From NCBI RefSeq assembly GCF_000471905.2, contig NW_006500355.1, positions 395,266-459,265 on the forward strand: a DNA stretch of 64,000 bases. The letters are read 5' to 3'. The stretch is from Amborella trichopoda. Lineage: Eukaryota > Streptophyta > Magnoliopsida > Amborellales > Amborellaceae. Numbering within the stretch: position 1 is the stretch's first letter; every line of letters starts with the position of its first letter. The notes under the pieces were generated by a model, which saw only the letters and a list, made by a program, of their open reading frames with translations, had not been told where the DNA came from and made no database searches. Both the position numbers and the translations under genes were made by a program. Below are positions 1-11,461 of this stretch, in pieces.

Positions 1-190
1 TTTTTTTTGTATATTTTTATTAGATTTTTGTATTTTTGAAGAATACATGCTTAAAATTTCAAATTATTTGGATTCGTATAAAAATTATTAAAATTCAAAT
101 ACGAAATGAAGACGTGACCGTCAGATCAACCCAAATTGAATCTTGGCCGTTGAGCTCATATGAGCTAGTGGGCTAATCTCAGTATTTTCT
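1..190. repeat. Right half of a type-A palindromic MITE (cut by window edge)
   Basis: This stretch matches the right half of the element at about 60148-60585: an A/T-rich part, then a block meaning roughly 'aaattcaaatacgaaatg', 'gaccgtcagatc', 'attgaatcttggccgttgag', and it runs into a (TA)n tract at 191-212. The left half and central palindrome lie outside the window. It lies in an intron of, or upstream of, the visible IPMS exons. No coding signal is seen. Confidence 0.6.
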
Positions 191-212
191 TATATATATA
201 TATATATATATA
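191..212. repeat. (TA)n microsatellite between two MITEs
   Basis: About eleven TA units. A type-A element ends on its left side and a type-B element begins on its right side, as also happens at 55853-55875, 56289-56310 and 60586-60609. This suggests the elements insert into, or carry, TA tracts. Confidence 0.85.
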
Positions 213-627
213 AAATTCTTCCAAAGCCTATAGGCAAAAATGAATAGTGATTTTGCTTACCCTCATCACCGTCCAAATTTTATCGCGCAGTCACGATTGT
301 TTGATAGTGTTTTGTTTTTCTTTTTTTTCTACAAATCGAAATAACCTGAAATTTGGAGGGCTTGTACATCTTATTGGTACGCATCTAATAAAAATAAAAA
401 AAAAATTATCCTTGAAAAAAAACATTGACCAAAATACCCCCGAAACTTTTCGGAGGTATTTTGGTCAATTTTTTTCATGTAAAATATTTTTTTTATATTT
501 TTCGAAGATTCCCCTATTTTTTATGAATACACGCTCTAAATTCCAGGTCATTTCAATTTGTTGAAAAAAAAATGAAAAATGAAGCACTACCGGACAAATA
601 AGCCTTGTTCTATGGAAGTTTTTTTCC
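213..627. mobile_element. Type-B palindromic MITE in a TA tract, right arm damaged
   Basis: The left arm aligns base for base with the left arm of the element at 55876-56288 (shared 'gaatagtgattt', 'accctcatcaccgtccaa', 'atcgcgc'). The centre holds the self-complementary core 'gaccaaaatacccc' ... 'ggtattttggtca' near 426-467. The right terminal repeat is mostly lost: the match breaks after 'ccggacaa' near 597 and resumes only for the last bases 'agtttttttcc'. Non-coding; it lies in the IPMS gene region. Confidence 0.65.
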
Positions 628-1999
628 ACCATTAGTGTCACATCATGACACCTGCCACCTGAGCCTCCGTGGTTTCTCTTTTCGTTTTATGATGTTTTAA
701 GCTGTTTTTGGGATTTATATGTGAATGTATTATTGAAGAACAGATATGAATTTACAACAAGATCAAATTGATTTTCTTTATTCATTTAGCCAGAAATATT
801 TGTGTTTCATGTTGGAATTATGTCTTTGAGTGGATACTTTGGGTGCCACACCTTCTAGATACTTACAGTTGGAGGGAACCATGGCACTTTTCTAACTTGT
901 GGAACACCTACTCAAGATAGTTGGCTAAGACAAAGGTTCTTGAGTTTTATGAGGGATCTGGTGTTGTTATGGTTTCATTGTTTTCTAGTGGCGCTAGAAA
1001 TAAACATCAAAATGTTCCTGCACTTTAAATGTGCATTACACTGGATTGCTGCCCAAACAATTAAGCTTTGGTTTCTACTTTAGAGCAATTTGACATTTTC
1101 TTTTTTAGTGTCATGCAAAGGGCTGCTCATTCAAAATTTGATATTAACGGGAATTTATTGCATGTGTGGTATTTACTCAAACAAACTTAAGGGTTAGTTC
1201 TGAAATGTTATATGGCTATCACAAAAAATGGTAATAAAAAGGGGCAATTGCGCAATTATGTATTTGCTTGTTGACAACTTCAAGACTATGTTTACTATGT
1301 TTATGGTTGGCATTCGTGCATATGCAAATCGTAGTTTGAGACATGTCTAGTCTTGTCGAAATTTTGTGGAAGCCATTACAGCCCTGGTAACATAAATAGT
1401 CTTGTGAAAAATACAAAGAGAATTGTGGAGATGTGATAAGGCCCTGGTTACTTCCCCAAATTTCATGTGAAGAAGGATATTAGCTTAGCAAATGGATCTT
1501 GTTGATAATTTTTCCAAAATTTATAAAATAATCGCTTCCAGCATATTAGCTGAATGAATTCGTTTGTCTTTATTTGCAAACCTTCGGACCATGATTCGAC
1601 ATCTTTCTCGTTTTATTGTTCCATTCAGGGGTCTTTATTCATTATAAAAAACATGAATTGGATGTTTCAAATAGTAGGATTGTGATGGAGTTGAAATTTA
1701 GTGTCATTCCAGGCGTATTTCTGACTTTGACACTGCCATTCCTTGATTGGCCTGGCTGGAATACTACTTCTATAATGGAATTTTCCCATGTTCCTGTTCC
1801 TTTCTCTTGTACATGTTTTCAGTGGTAAAAATTCAATCTATAGGGTCATCCTCCCATATGAGTTCTTTTTTTTTTTTCTCTAATGGTTATTTTAAGCATA
1901 AATTCAACTAGAAGCTCATTTTGCATGATAGTGGACAAATAGCTTTTACGGTCTTCAATTCATTGTTTTACCTGATAAAAGAATTGTTAAATGGTGCAG
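628..1999 (+). other. Probable IPMS intron, no exon recognised
   Basis: I looked for further 2-isopropylmalate synthase exons here because the next exon at 2000 is in frame and internal. I saw no conserved IPMS peptide in either strand. The sequence is A/T-rich and ends in a polypyrimidine-poor but acceptable acceptor (gtgcag at 1994-1999). The next upstream exon must lie before position 1. Confidence 0.5.
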
Positions 2000-4140
2000 C
2001 ATTTATCTGATGGTGATATTGAGGCGTTGGTTTCAGATGAAGTTTTCCAGCCGCAAGTTATTTGGTCTCTTGGTGATTTGCAGGTAAGAACTATTATATG
2101 TAATTTTTCATTAGTTTATGTAGGAGCATATTTTCATCAATAGATAGGATCACAAATTTTAATTCAGGTTTGTCTTTTTTTTTTTGTTTTGATAAAAAAA
2201 ATTCGTCTTTGTCTTATGACTAGTGCAATATTTGATACCAGATATATCTCAAACTTGCAGGTCACTTGTGGTACTTCGGGCCTCTCAACAGGAACTGTAA
2301 AACTGATTGGAGCTGATGGCACTGAGCATATTGCATGTGCGGTTGGAACAGGTCCAGTTGATGCAGCCTACAAAGCCATTGATAGCATTGTTAAGGTACA
2401 ACCTTCATAATTAGTTATATGTACAATCATGTTTGGATTCTTGTACTATCTCAATTCCCGGAAATTTCAACACCAAAGAAAGATTAAAGAGATGGTGGGC
2501 TTCGGATAATGCTCAACCTTGAGTCACTGAACTGATCCCTATCCATGGTTGATTTGATTCATCCACTGAATTCAAAGCCTTGAAACCTGGAAAAGTAGAT
2601 CTTAAAAGAATGAAACTCTCAAAGGAATATAACTTTGAAAGGGAAGATTAGAGAAACCTACCAAACTCCACATGTTGGATAAGGTCGAATCAATCAGTGG
2701 AGCGGGAAGAAAGGAGATTCATTAGATTCAGGATAACTTCCTGCCTTAGTCACCTTCGAAGACTAAAGATTTCTGGATATTCTGTTAGTTCGTTGTTGAT
2801 ATCTTTATTTCCTTTTGGGTGGCTTTCCTGCTTCCCAGGGAATTATTTTGCGATTTATACTTGAAGGCAGCAACGTGGTGTTGCATTGCTTCATCTTTAT
2901 TCCGTCTCTCTTGATTTTACATGCTTACCAAGTTAAATTGTCAAACATGTTCCTTCTCATAGTGCTATTTATATTATTTTGTTCAATTTATGCAATGAGT
3001 TGCTTCTGTGAGAACTGTCTCTGTTTCAAGTGGCCAGCTTGTCAAATTTCAAATCTCTTGCTAGTCATAAGTTGTAGCGTCTAACATATTAAAAATGCAT
3101 CGACTTTAACTTTCATTATTTATTTTTCTTGGACAGTTGATGTACAGGCTACTGAGTTTTGTTGCTAGATATTGCTCATTTTCTCAAGGAAAAAATTTAT
3201 ATAAGGTTGCAACCTTAAAATGTAGAATTAAGGATGCACTTCAAAAATCCAGCATAAAATGTTGTTTTGAGGTTGGAAAACACCCTCTAATTGATCATCT
3301 CGACATCGAGATGTATGAATATGAAAAGAAAAAAAGATTTTGAGTCCTAAAAATAGTGTATCTTACAAAACATTAACCATTTTTGGACTGTAAGATTTTA
3401 TAATTAAAGATGAAAATAGATTCTCAAGTCATCCTAAAAATTTTTGACACCAAAATTATATTTATAATAAAATTTGGAGGTGCGCCTTAATTTGAATGTT
3501 TAAGGTTGCAACCTTATACAAACCACACCCTTTTCTCAATAGCTTCAGATAGAGCAACTGCTCAGTGAAAATGAATGTTTTTGTTCTGAACTTTCATGTT
3601 TTCATCATATGTAGGTCTCAGTAACTCTTTTGGAGTACTCCATGAATGCCGTTACTGAGGGCATTGATGCCATAGCCCACACACGAGTCATCATACGCCC
3701 CGAACACGGCCACCATACATCAACCCATGCACTCACTGGAGAAACCCTACATCGAACTTTTAGGTTTTACCATTAATAAACTCTTTTGTAATATCTTTGT
3801 GGATTTGTTCACCATTGTACAATGGATTATTGTCATCCAAAGGGCATCCACCAGAAGTTCCTCTTGATGGGTAGTCCATATCAACATTGATGGCCCAGTG
3901 GAGCATTAATCACAGGTATCGTTAAGTCTCACTTCCATTGTCGGGAACAAGTGGTGGTGCCCTTTTGGATTATGATACATCCATTCTGGGTATCTTGGTC
4001 TCACTCTTTTTGTCAAATTCAGTGGAACTGGGGCAGGAATGGATATTGTCGCATCAAGTGTGCGTGCTTATGTAAGTGCCCTCAACAAGATGCTGAGCTT
4101 CAGGACCATATCGACAAGAAAGGAGACTGTCGAGGGATGA
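2000..4140 (+). CDS. IPMS: 2-isopropylmalate synthase, 3' exons (partial gene)
   Basis: This gene encodes the enzyme that condenses acetyl-CoA with 2-oxoisovalerate, the committed step of leucine synthesis in plastids. Four exons are visible: 2000-2083 (28 codons, includes [14 protein letters not shown]), 2261-2395 (45 codons, [15 protein letters not shown] and [14 protein letters not shown]), 3615-3763 ([24 protein letters not shown]) and 4023-4140 ([17 protein letters not shown], stop TGA 4138-4140). All junctions are GT/AG and phases agree (0, 0, 2). Together they form the C-terminal LeuA dimerisation/regulatory domain, the part that confers leucine feedback inhibition in plant IPMS and is missing from methylthioalkylmalate synthases; its presence favours IPMS. 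The catalytic TIM barrel lies off the left edge. No frameshift is seen, so the gene looks functional at this end. The third intron carries a MITE (3188-3530). Confidence 0.92.
3188..3530. mobile_element. Mutator-like MITE with 9-bp target duplication in IPMS intron
   Basis: The 343-bp insert is flanked by a perfect 9-bp repeat ttttctcaa (3179-3187 and 3531-3539). Ends are inverted repeats: left 'ggaaaaaatttatataagg' and right, reversed, 'gggtgtggtttgtataagg', both followed by 'ttgcaacctta'. It has no coding capacity. A 9-bp duplication points to Mutator-like transposase. It is a reference copy for a family repeated at 8276, 13356, 15050 and 27066. Confidence 0.85.
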
Positions 4141-4400
4141 CAAGTCTCGGCTTGAAATTGAGTAGGTTTGGATTCGGTTTGCTCTTAATTTACAAAAATC
4201 AAATTTTGATCGTGGAACCCCAATAAACAATCGACACCATTTTCGTGTGATGCGAGATACTGTTGTTTATTCATGTAGATTAGAAAAATCGTTTAAAGGG
4301 AACTTCCAGTTATATTGCTGGTGTACATCAAGCTAGTGAGTTATTTATGGGGAAAAAAGATGCATAATGTGTTCCTTTGATTTGATTAAAAAATATGGAC

Positions 4401-4403
<3 letters not shown>
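4141..4403 (+). other. IPMS 3' untranslated region and downstream spacer
   Basis: Follows the IPMS stop codon. An AATAAA hexamer occurs at about 4222-4227 and is a candidate polyadenylation signal. Nothing else is recognised before the GA microsatellite. Confidence 0.45.

Positions 4404-4439
<36 letters not shown>
4404..4439. repeat. (GA)n microsatellite
   Basis: An uninterrupted run of about 18 GA units. Confidence 0.95.
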
Positions 4440-4443
<4 letters not shown>

Positions 4444-4523
4444 CAGAAAAAGAAAGGGGAAAAGGTAACTCTGAAAAGGCATTGAAACAATGAAACTAGT
4501 CCAAAAACTGGAAAAAACTAGAA

Positions 4524-4913
4524 GGGAAAAGTTTATATAGAGTTGAGGCTCTAAACAATCAAATTTGAACCTATCTCAAAAATTTCACAAGAAGAGGTTG
4601 TTTTGATGTTCAAATTCTTTAAATTGATCATCTCGACATCAAGAAGCATGGCCACAAGAAAAAAATGGATTTCAAGTGGGAAATAGTGTATTTTGTAACG
4701 CATTTTTTGACCGTCGATTTACAAGATTTTCAAATTTTCATAGATCTGTGGATTTACACTATTTCTGAAGCTTTATATTTTATAAATAAATATAAAAATA
4801 TATTTCAAGGCTATCACAAAGATTTCAAATATTAAAACCACATTTCTCGATACTATTTGAAGGTAGGCTCTAATTTGATTGTTTAGAGCCTAGGCGCTAT
4901 ACAAACTGCACCC
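4524..4913. mobile_element. Mutator-like MITE, second subfamily, 9-bp target duplication
   Basis: The 390-bp element has ends 'gggaaaagtttatatagag' and, reversed, 'gggtgcagtttgtatagcg'. It is flanked by aaactagaa (4515-4523) and aaactggaa (4914-4922), an 8/9 match. The inner arm 'ttgaggctctaaacaatc' defines a subfamily distinct from the 'ttgcaacctta' one; relatives lie at 32920, 48245, 48773 and 49010. Non-coding. Confidence 0.75.
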
Positions 4914-4975
4914 AAACTGGAATCCCTTTCTAGAGTCCTCAGAGATGGAGAAAATAAAAGAGAAGTCACGGAGCC

Positions 4976-5103
4976 AGAGAGAGATAGAGAGTGAGAAAGA
5001 GTATTCCGAAAAGGGAAGGAAAAAAAGGAAGTATGAAAAAGAGAGAGATAGAGAGTGAGAAAGAGTATTCCGAAAAGGGAAGGAAAAAAAGGAAGTATGA
5101 AAA
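4976..5103. repeat. 64-bp tandem duplication
   Basis: Two nearly identical purine-rich units (key block 'gtattccgaaaagggaagg' at about 5001 and 5065) with period 64. Low complexity, non-coding. Confidence 0.85.
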
Positions 5104-5664
5104 GACATTGAAACTAGAGTCCAAAAACTAGCAGAACCAGAATCCTTGTCTAGAATCCTCATAGAGATAAGAAGAAACAAAAGAGAACTCCAGAACTTGA
5201 ATATCTTTCTAGATTTTATATGCATATGCGACAGTCGCAGGGCAAACCCGAGTTTGTTATGCTAATCGATTTCTTTGAGCCTCATCCTTCTTATTTGGGA
5301 TCAACTAAACTCGATCCTTTGTAATTTATGGTTAACTATTGTAGGACAAAGCCCTTGTTCCTTGTACACAGAAACACTTGGTTCTCTTTAGTGATTGAAA
5401 GATTGGATCCTTGCTCAAGACTTGTCAGAGTAGGGTTGGTTGGCACCTTCCCGAGTATGGATGCAGAACTTTGGGACTTGCCCCGAGTCACCTTCTCAGC
5501 CTTAAATGTTTGATTAAAAATCACTAGTCCAATTATAGCTAAATCTAATTCTGATTAGTACAAATCTTTCGTGAATCATTCATCTCATAGAGGTCCAGTT
5601 GTTGGCATTTGAGGCTGTGAGCAAAAACCTTGATTCTGTGGATTAGTTGCTCACGAATGCTAAG
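5104..5664. other. Unassigned intergenic sequence
   Basis: Two overlapping open frames of about 60 codons occur on opposite strands near 5330-5520, but neither resembles a known protein and neither has splice support. No repeat family was recognised. Confidence 0.4.
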
Positions 5665-5879
5665 GGTACGTTTGCTATGTGTGAAAATATTTTTGTGAAA
5701 GTATTTTTTAGTTGAAAATTTTATGTAACTAGGTGTGTGAATTTTTTCACATCAATTGGCTGTCAATTGCTGTAAACAAATATGTTGGGATTAATTGGTA
5801 TAAAAAATCTCTCATATCTAATTACATGAGATAGTTTTTTAAGTGAAAGTATTTTTGCGAAAGTATTTTCACGTGTACC
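5665..5879. mobile_element. Small hAT-like MITE (tentative)
   Basis: Ends are 'ggtacgtttgctatgtgtga' and, reversed, 'ggtacacgtgaaaatactt'. The internal sequence repeats 'gtgaaagtattttt' on both sides. The terminal type resembles plant hAT MITEs; the target duplication is not clear, so class assignment is weak. Confidence 0.4.
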
Positions 5880-6139
5880 ACTCTCAATAGTCATGAGCAG
5901 CTAGTCTACGGTGTCAAGGCTTGTGTTCATGGCCTCAAATCCCAATCAATGTACTCATAGTAGTGAGGACAAATGGCGATATACATGAGCAAAAATATCT
6001 CAGGTTCATCGGTATGTGACAGTATAATTTTAAAGTAGAATCGGTTATCTCAACCGTCCATCACATATAGTTTATCAAATGGGGTTTATTTGCCGTTATA
6101 CCACCTGTTTATATCATGCAATATTCATTAATATGACCT
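5880..6139. other. Unassigned intergenic sequence
   Basis: No coding signal or recognisable repeat. Confidence 0.4.
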
Positions 6140-6645
6140 AATTTAGAGCCCAACCTTATATAAACCTAATTCATCGAAAATCACAATTCAAGTGTTGAAA
6201 AACCTTTACATTGATCATCTCAGCTTGAACATATTAGTTGTGAAAAAAAATTATGATTTTTAAGTTGTAAAAATTATATATAATGTAACAAATTATTTAG
6301 ACCATCTATTTTGCCTTAAAAATAAGTGTTCATGTATCCGTAAGATCTACACCATTTTTTGAGTTTCAAATTCTATTGTCAGTATTGAAAATTGATTTAG
6401 ATCCATCATGGAGATTTCCATTGCCGAAAGTGCCTCAAATCCTCACCTGAAAAGCACTTTCGGTAATGGAAACAATGCTGACAATAGAATTTGAAACTCA
6501 AAAAATTGAAACTCAAAAAATGGTGTAGATCATAATATTACAATTTTTAGAGTTTCAAATCCTATTTTTTTTTCGCAATTAATATATTCAAGCTTGGGTG
6601 AACGATGTAAATAAAGTTCGGCTTTACTTATTTTGATAGGGGTGA
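6140..6645. mobile_element. Palindromic element with strong central hairpin
   Basis: Outer arms (about 6190-6290 and 6540-6640) and an inner hairpin (6343-6530) are mutually complementary. The inner stem pairs 'gagtttcaaattctattgtc' with its complement near 6480, and 'ttccattgccgaaagtgc' (6416-6433) with 'gcactttcggtaatggaa' (6454-6471). The left arm has about 28 extra bases and the right arm a 17-bp tandem copy. The outer left end, 'gcccaaccttatataaacc', resembles the MITE family of 4524. Non-coding. Confidence 0.7.
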
Positions 6646-7130
6646 ACCAGTTTCCATATATGTGTCGACCATTTAGTAGATGCGGTGGAATTCTTTTCAA
6701 GATAGGAAAGGAGTGCAGAATTGTGGGCCACCGAGACCATAGTCTTTTCAAAGTTTTGTAGCTTCGTTCAACGCGTCAAAACAAAAAGCAAAGACCCACC
6801 ACTTCCCTCCTTTGAGGAACAGGTGCTACTATAAAACCTCCTCCTTTCTTTCTTTTTAGGGAATATATACCTACTCATGCTCCTTTGGCCTACCTTTGCC
6901 TATGCCTATGTATAAATATGTGGATGTTAATGCTTAGAATGTTTAAATGATTTTTTTTTTTTTGACAATAATGTTTAAATGACTTTTTAAGGTCTTGTCT
7001 CCTGTCAGTTTCACAGTTAGCAAGTTGGGCACTAATACTATATAAGTGAACCAAAATATCGATAATAATTTGTTTTTATTTCAAAAAGTTGGAAGGAAAA
7101 ATCTGGTGAAAAATACAGATTGCCAAAAAT
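6646..7130. other. A/T-rich spacer
   Basis: No gene or family recognised. Confidence 0.4.
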
Positions 7131-7166
7131 TAACAATATAGGATAGGTGTGGTTTCTATAAGGTTG
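7131..7166. repeat. Stub of the 8276 MITE end with its flank
   Basis: About 36 bases ('taacaatata', 'ggataggtgtggtttctat', 'aaggttg') recur identically at 8266-8301, where they form the target site and left end of a complete MITE. Only the end is present here. Confidence 0.7.
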
Positions 7167-7949
7167 GATTTGGCTAAAAAAAACGAAGTGAAAGAATCGG
7201 ATATGCAAAGATGGCTTAATATAAGATTATGATTTACAATTACTGTATAGATATATTAAAGCCATTGAACAATAATTTTATAGCCTTACCTACTGTCATT
7301 AGAGTAATATTTGACAATTTGTTGTTTAAAATTTCAATAAATCCAATAACAACATCCAAAGTGGTATGTTGTATACACCAATAAATATAAAATATAAAAT
7401 AAAAATATGAAATTACTCAAACTTCTCTATGCATAGAGAAAACAACAAAATGCTTAAACAAATTCGAATGTCATGCTGATTTCCTAGATGCCTAAATCTT
7501 TAGTATAATTGAATCTCTCGCTTGCTCTTTATAAAGATGCTTTGGGTTTGAAGAAAAAAACGATTTTACATTGGGTTATTCTTCTTCGAACTCTACCTAT
7601 TATTTTGAGAAATACAATCGTTTTGATATCTTATTTTTTGGGGAATAAATTGCTTGTGTTTTTTTGTACATTTTTTTAAGGAAACTTAATGGTGAAATTT
7701 TTATGGAATATTTTGTTAAATCACGATTCTTGATTTATTCCCATAGTTAATGTGCTTATCTTTAAACCAAAATTCAATAACATTAAGTCAATTCAAAAAA
7801 ATAATTTTTTTGGTAAAAAGAAAAAATATGGATTTACATCAGTTCCGTTAAAAAAATATAAATTTTTTAAGATTTTTTGAAAAACTCGGAGTTCTTAACA
7901 TATTTTAAAAAAACAGAGATTTTTTTGAAAAAATATTATTTTAAATGGA
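7167..7949. other. A/T-rich spacer
   Basis: Homopolymer-rich sequence with no open frame or repeat that I can assign. Confidence 0.4.
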
Positions 7950-8259
7950 GACTTGCTAACTATGGTCAGTTTAGGAGATCATCTTTTTAAGGTTCTGTTA
8001 CACGTAACCAGCATGGGATACTGATGCCTCTTCAAAGCATATTGTCAAAATAGAGGGCGATTGATCCAGATAAAACTGATTTGACTTCCAGTTGAACTGA
8101 AAGAGATTTTAAAATATAAAAGAATGTAAAATATTTTAAAATTATATAAATATCAAAAGATCTTGCCCAACTTTGTGTTGCCGGTCGAACTAGTCGAAAC
8201 TGGCTGGTCAGATCGATCAAAATCGGTCAAACACTAGTTTTGACTATAGTTAGCAAGTC
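7950..8259. mobile_element. 310-bp element with 18-bp inverted ends
   Basis: gacttgctaactatggtc (7950-7967) is inverted at 8242-8259 with one mismatch. The interior contains 'ggtcgaactagtcgaaac'-like motifs also seen near 9550-9720. The target duplication is not clear, so the superfamily is not assigned. Confidence 0.6.
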
Positions 8260-8275
8260 AGAAAATAACAATATA

Positions 8276-8679
8276 GGATAGGTGTGGTTTCTATAAGGTT
8301 GCAACCTTAAACAATCCAATTAAAGCGCACTTCCAAATTTTATCATAGCATGTAATATTGGTGTAAAAAATTCTTAGGATTATCTAAAAATCTATTTTCA
8401 CATGTAATTATAAAATTTTAAACTCCAAAAATGGTTAAAATCAAGTACATCTATAAACATAATTTTTTTTTGAAAATAGACAGTCTCGATAATGTGTTGC
8501 AAGATGCACTATTTTTGAGACTCAAAATCTTTATTTATTTATTTTTATATCCATATATCTTGACATTGAGATGATCAATTAGAGGGCTTTTCAACATTAA
8601 AAACAATATTTTCCAATTGATTTTTGAGATGCAACTTTAATTATATATTCTAAGGTTGCAACCTAATATAAACTTTTAC
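8276..8679. mobile_element. Mutator-like MITE with perfect 9-bp target duplication
   Basis: The element is flanked by aacaatata at 8267-8275 and 8680-8688. Ends carry the family arm 'ttgcaacctta', inverted. It is 404 bp and non-coding. It lies 16 bp from the element at 7950-8259. Confidence 0.8.
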
Positions 8680-8689
8680 AACAATATAT

Positions 8690-9230
8690 TGAAAAATAAG
8701 AAATATTGGTTGTAAATCGGTTTTGTTTCATATGAAGTTTTATTAAAGAGATGAACAATTAATAACTTACAAAAGAGGATCATATAAGAGCTGGTTATTC
8801 TTCTTTCTAGTTAAGAAGACATAATGATCATCATATGTTTGCATTAACAGATGGAAGAAGAGTGACATTAGTGGGTGTCCAAGAACTAGGTGGTGGAACT
8901 TGGAAATGGAGAAAACAAACTTATTTAGAAAAAAAATTGATGAAAGAAAGAAAATGGAATTCTAAAACTGAAATTAATTTTGTATAAAATGAAATGGCTT
9001 AGTGTATTAAGAAAGCGGCAAAAGAAGTTTTAAGAGAGCCAAGAGGGAAAAGACTTTTAAAGGAAACCTTGTGGTGGAATGATCAGGTTCAAAAGGCTAT
9101 TAGAGAAAAATGATTATATTACAATGCCAATGAAAGATAAAATTCAAAATGAATACATTCGAGGGAATACAAAGATAGCTCCAATAGGCCAAAAAATGAG
9201 GGAAAATAGACTTATATAGTCAGATCATGT
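8690..9230 (+). pseudogene. RTE-type LINE fragment, internally deleted
   Basis: Translated pieces match plant RTE LINE proteins: WWNDQVQKAIREK (about 9071-9109) followed directly by IQNEYIRGNTKIAP and GQKMRENRL (about 9139-9213). In the family the first motif lies before the reverse transcriptase and the second near the C-terminus, so the whole RT domain has been deleted. Several stops are present. Dead copy. Confidence 0.65.
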
Positions 9231-10020
9231 GCAATATCGATCTAGAATAATATCGGTTATGAAAGGTGATTTGGTTCCAGTAGAAGGCTCTAAAAGGGTA
9301 GAGGGAAGTCCAAGGATATGGATGGAAGTAATGAGAAAAGATGATATGGAGCATGATGGAAAAGATATGGATCATGGATGGTTCATGTCCTTTGGTTTTT
9401 GCTAATTTTCTAAAGATTGTATACAACGAGACTGTTGAATGTAATGAAGGTCACATAACCAAGTCGTCAGATGCAAAATTGAATGGCTACATAAATTCTA
9501 AGAAAAATTTTCCAAACTTACAAACTTGGTTGGCAGCATACTTATGAAGCCTGGACTAAACTGGTTGATCCAACTAGTAAGACAATTGACCGATGCCTTG
9601 TCCAGTTTAAAAAAATAGATTAGTCACATACTTGTTAAATTCAAATTTTGATTAGTTTTTGTCGGTCGGACTAATTTTGATAAAACAAAACCCCTCACCT
9701 ATTCATTAACCGGTCTGATCATGATAACATTGGTTAGTAGTACACCCCCTAGCCAGAACAAGGTACAGATTTGCTGGCTTATGCTACATAAGCATGAGAT
9801 CAGCATTAATAGCAACAAGCATTTATTCCCCAAAAAGTAAACACCCTTGCACACCATTAAAAGGTGCTGATTTGCTAAGCTTATGCTACACCAATTGTGC
9901 CTTCATGAAAAAGTTATGTACAAGGAGAAAGCACGTGCCAAAATCATAGGACAAAATCCCAAAACCAAAAAAGAGGAGTCACTCAAGAAGGGCAACATGG
10001 TGGGTTGGCCCTTAAATGGT
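9231..10020. other. Unassigned spacer left of the FT array
   Basis: Contains two weak copies of a motif around 'gctgatttgctaagcttatgc' (about 9768 and 9866). No gene recognised. Confidence 0.4.
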
Positions 10021-10802
10021 AAAAACACATCATTTTCCATGGCTTCAAGAATATGAATCTTTTTGCCTTCCATCTTCACTCATTACTCTTAAGAATAATT
10101 TTCCATGGGATGGAAGCCACTGTACACTTGCTCCAGCTAGAAAAATAGTGATTTAGGATTCTTTTTTATTATTATTATTATTTTCGGATCACATTCAAAA
10201 CTCTGAATAAATATTTTTAAAAGATAAAGATGAATCTCATCTCTGGCTGTCCAAAAATAGGAGGATCGTCTTTGTTCAATCTAAGACATTATTTTCAATT
10301 AAGTGTAACCTCAAGACATTATTTTTTCAAGCACATGTATTGTGCATAAGGTTTTATATTTGGATGGGATTTCATTTTATATTTGGATGGGATTTCTATG
10401 AGTCCACCGACTCATATGCACACGTCTACAATTCACCTTAAAGATGGATTTTTAATCCCAATTTTAGGGATTCATCATTTAAGCCAAGCTGCATAAATAT
10501 TAAAATAAATAAATTAAACTTTAAAATGTACATTTTGGAGATGTTTTTGGCACTGTTCATATCTAATTTGACCCCGTGTGCCTTAAGCCTTAAGCAACAT
10601 CCATCTTTAAGATGAGCGTTAAAAAGTCGGCAGGCTCTTGCACCCACTGACCCATGGAACACTTTTCTGTTGTATTTATTTAATTATTTATTTTGTGATT
10701 GGTGGCTAGGTTGAGGATGTTATGTTTCAAAATTTGGTGCTGGGAACTATTTTTAGACAAGGTTTTACCTGATGGAGTAAATGGACAGTATGATTCTTGA
10801 GA

Positions 10803-10975
10803 GCTAGGGGTGGCAATAGATCCAACCAAACCCGGGATCCGACAGGTAGATCTAACCTTGGGTCTGGGTGTGGGTCCAAATTTTAGAACCCAAAGTCGGG
10901 TGTAGGTCCGAAAGTTAGACCTGAATACTATTCGGGTCTGGGTCTGGGTCCGGCCTGATCCGACCCGTTGAGTTT
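10803..10975. mobile_element. 'ggggtggcaat' repeat inserted in FT unit 1
   Basis: Starts 'ctaggggtggcaatagatcc' and is rich in 'gggtctgggt'-type motifs. Related copies occur at 12143-12296, 36497-36690 and 37523-37690; in the 36.5-kb copy the right end is the inverse, 'ttgccgcccct', indicating an inverted-repeat element. The homologous site in unit 3 (about 25240-25260) lacks it. Confidence 0.6.
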
Positions 10976-11461
10976 TCAAAAAAAGGAGAAGTAACAAGAG
11001 ATTACATTGGCATGTATCAAGCTGATCCGGCATTCTCGAATGATGCTCCCTTTACACTTCTTCTCAAAAAGTCTGCTGCTTTTGTTGGATTCCAGGCTTT
11101 TGTTTATTCTTTTTTTTTTTTTACCTTGGTTAGCTTTTGGAGCCTCACAATCGAAAATCAAACCAAGGTTATTTAGTCTCATTCATCAGAGGACTTAAAT
11201 AAAAATGGGAAAAGTACAGGAGCTAAGGCAACAGTTTTTAGACCCTTCAATTCATTTATTGTCAATCGTGTCCTGCTGGGCATGATCCAAGGAGAAACAC
11301 AATTCTACTTATTAGAGAGAGATCTTATTTTGAGAGAGTGAGAAATATAGTATTTTGTGCGAGAGAGAGATATCTTATTTGGCTTCTTCCCTTGTTGTTT
11401 GTGAAGTAGCCATCTCCTTATTGGTTTATGTGTTTGTAAGAGGTAATAGTGGATGGTTGTT

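Noticed and set aside
5328..5524. Overlapping 61- and 62-codon frames on opposite strands
   Set aside because: No similarity, no splice context, and the length is expected by chance.
9220..9547. Opposite-strand 68-codon frames next to the LINE fragment
   Set aside because: No recognised domain; they mirror each other in degenerate repeat DNA.
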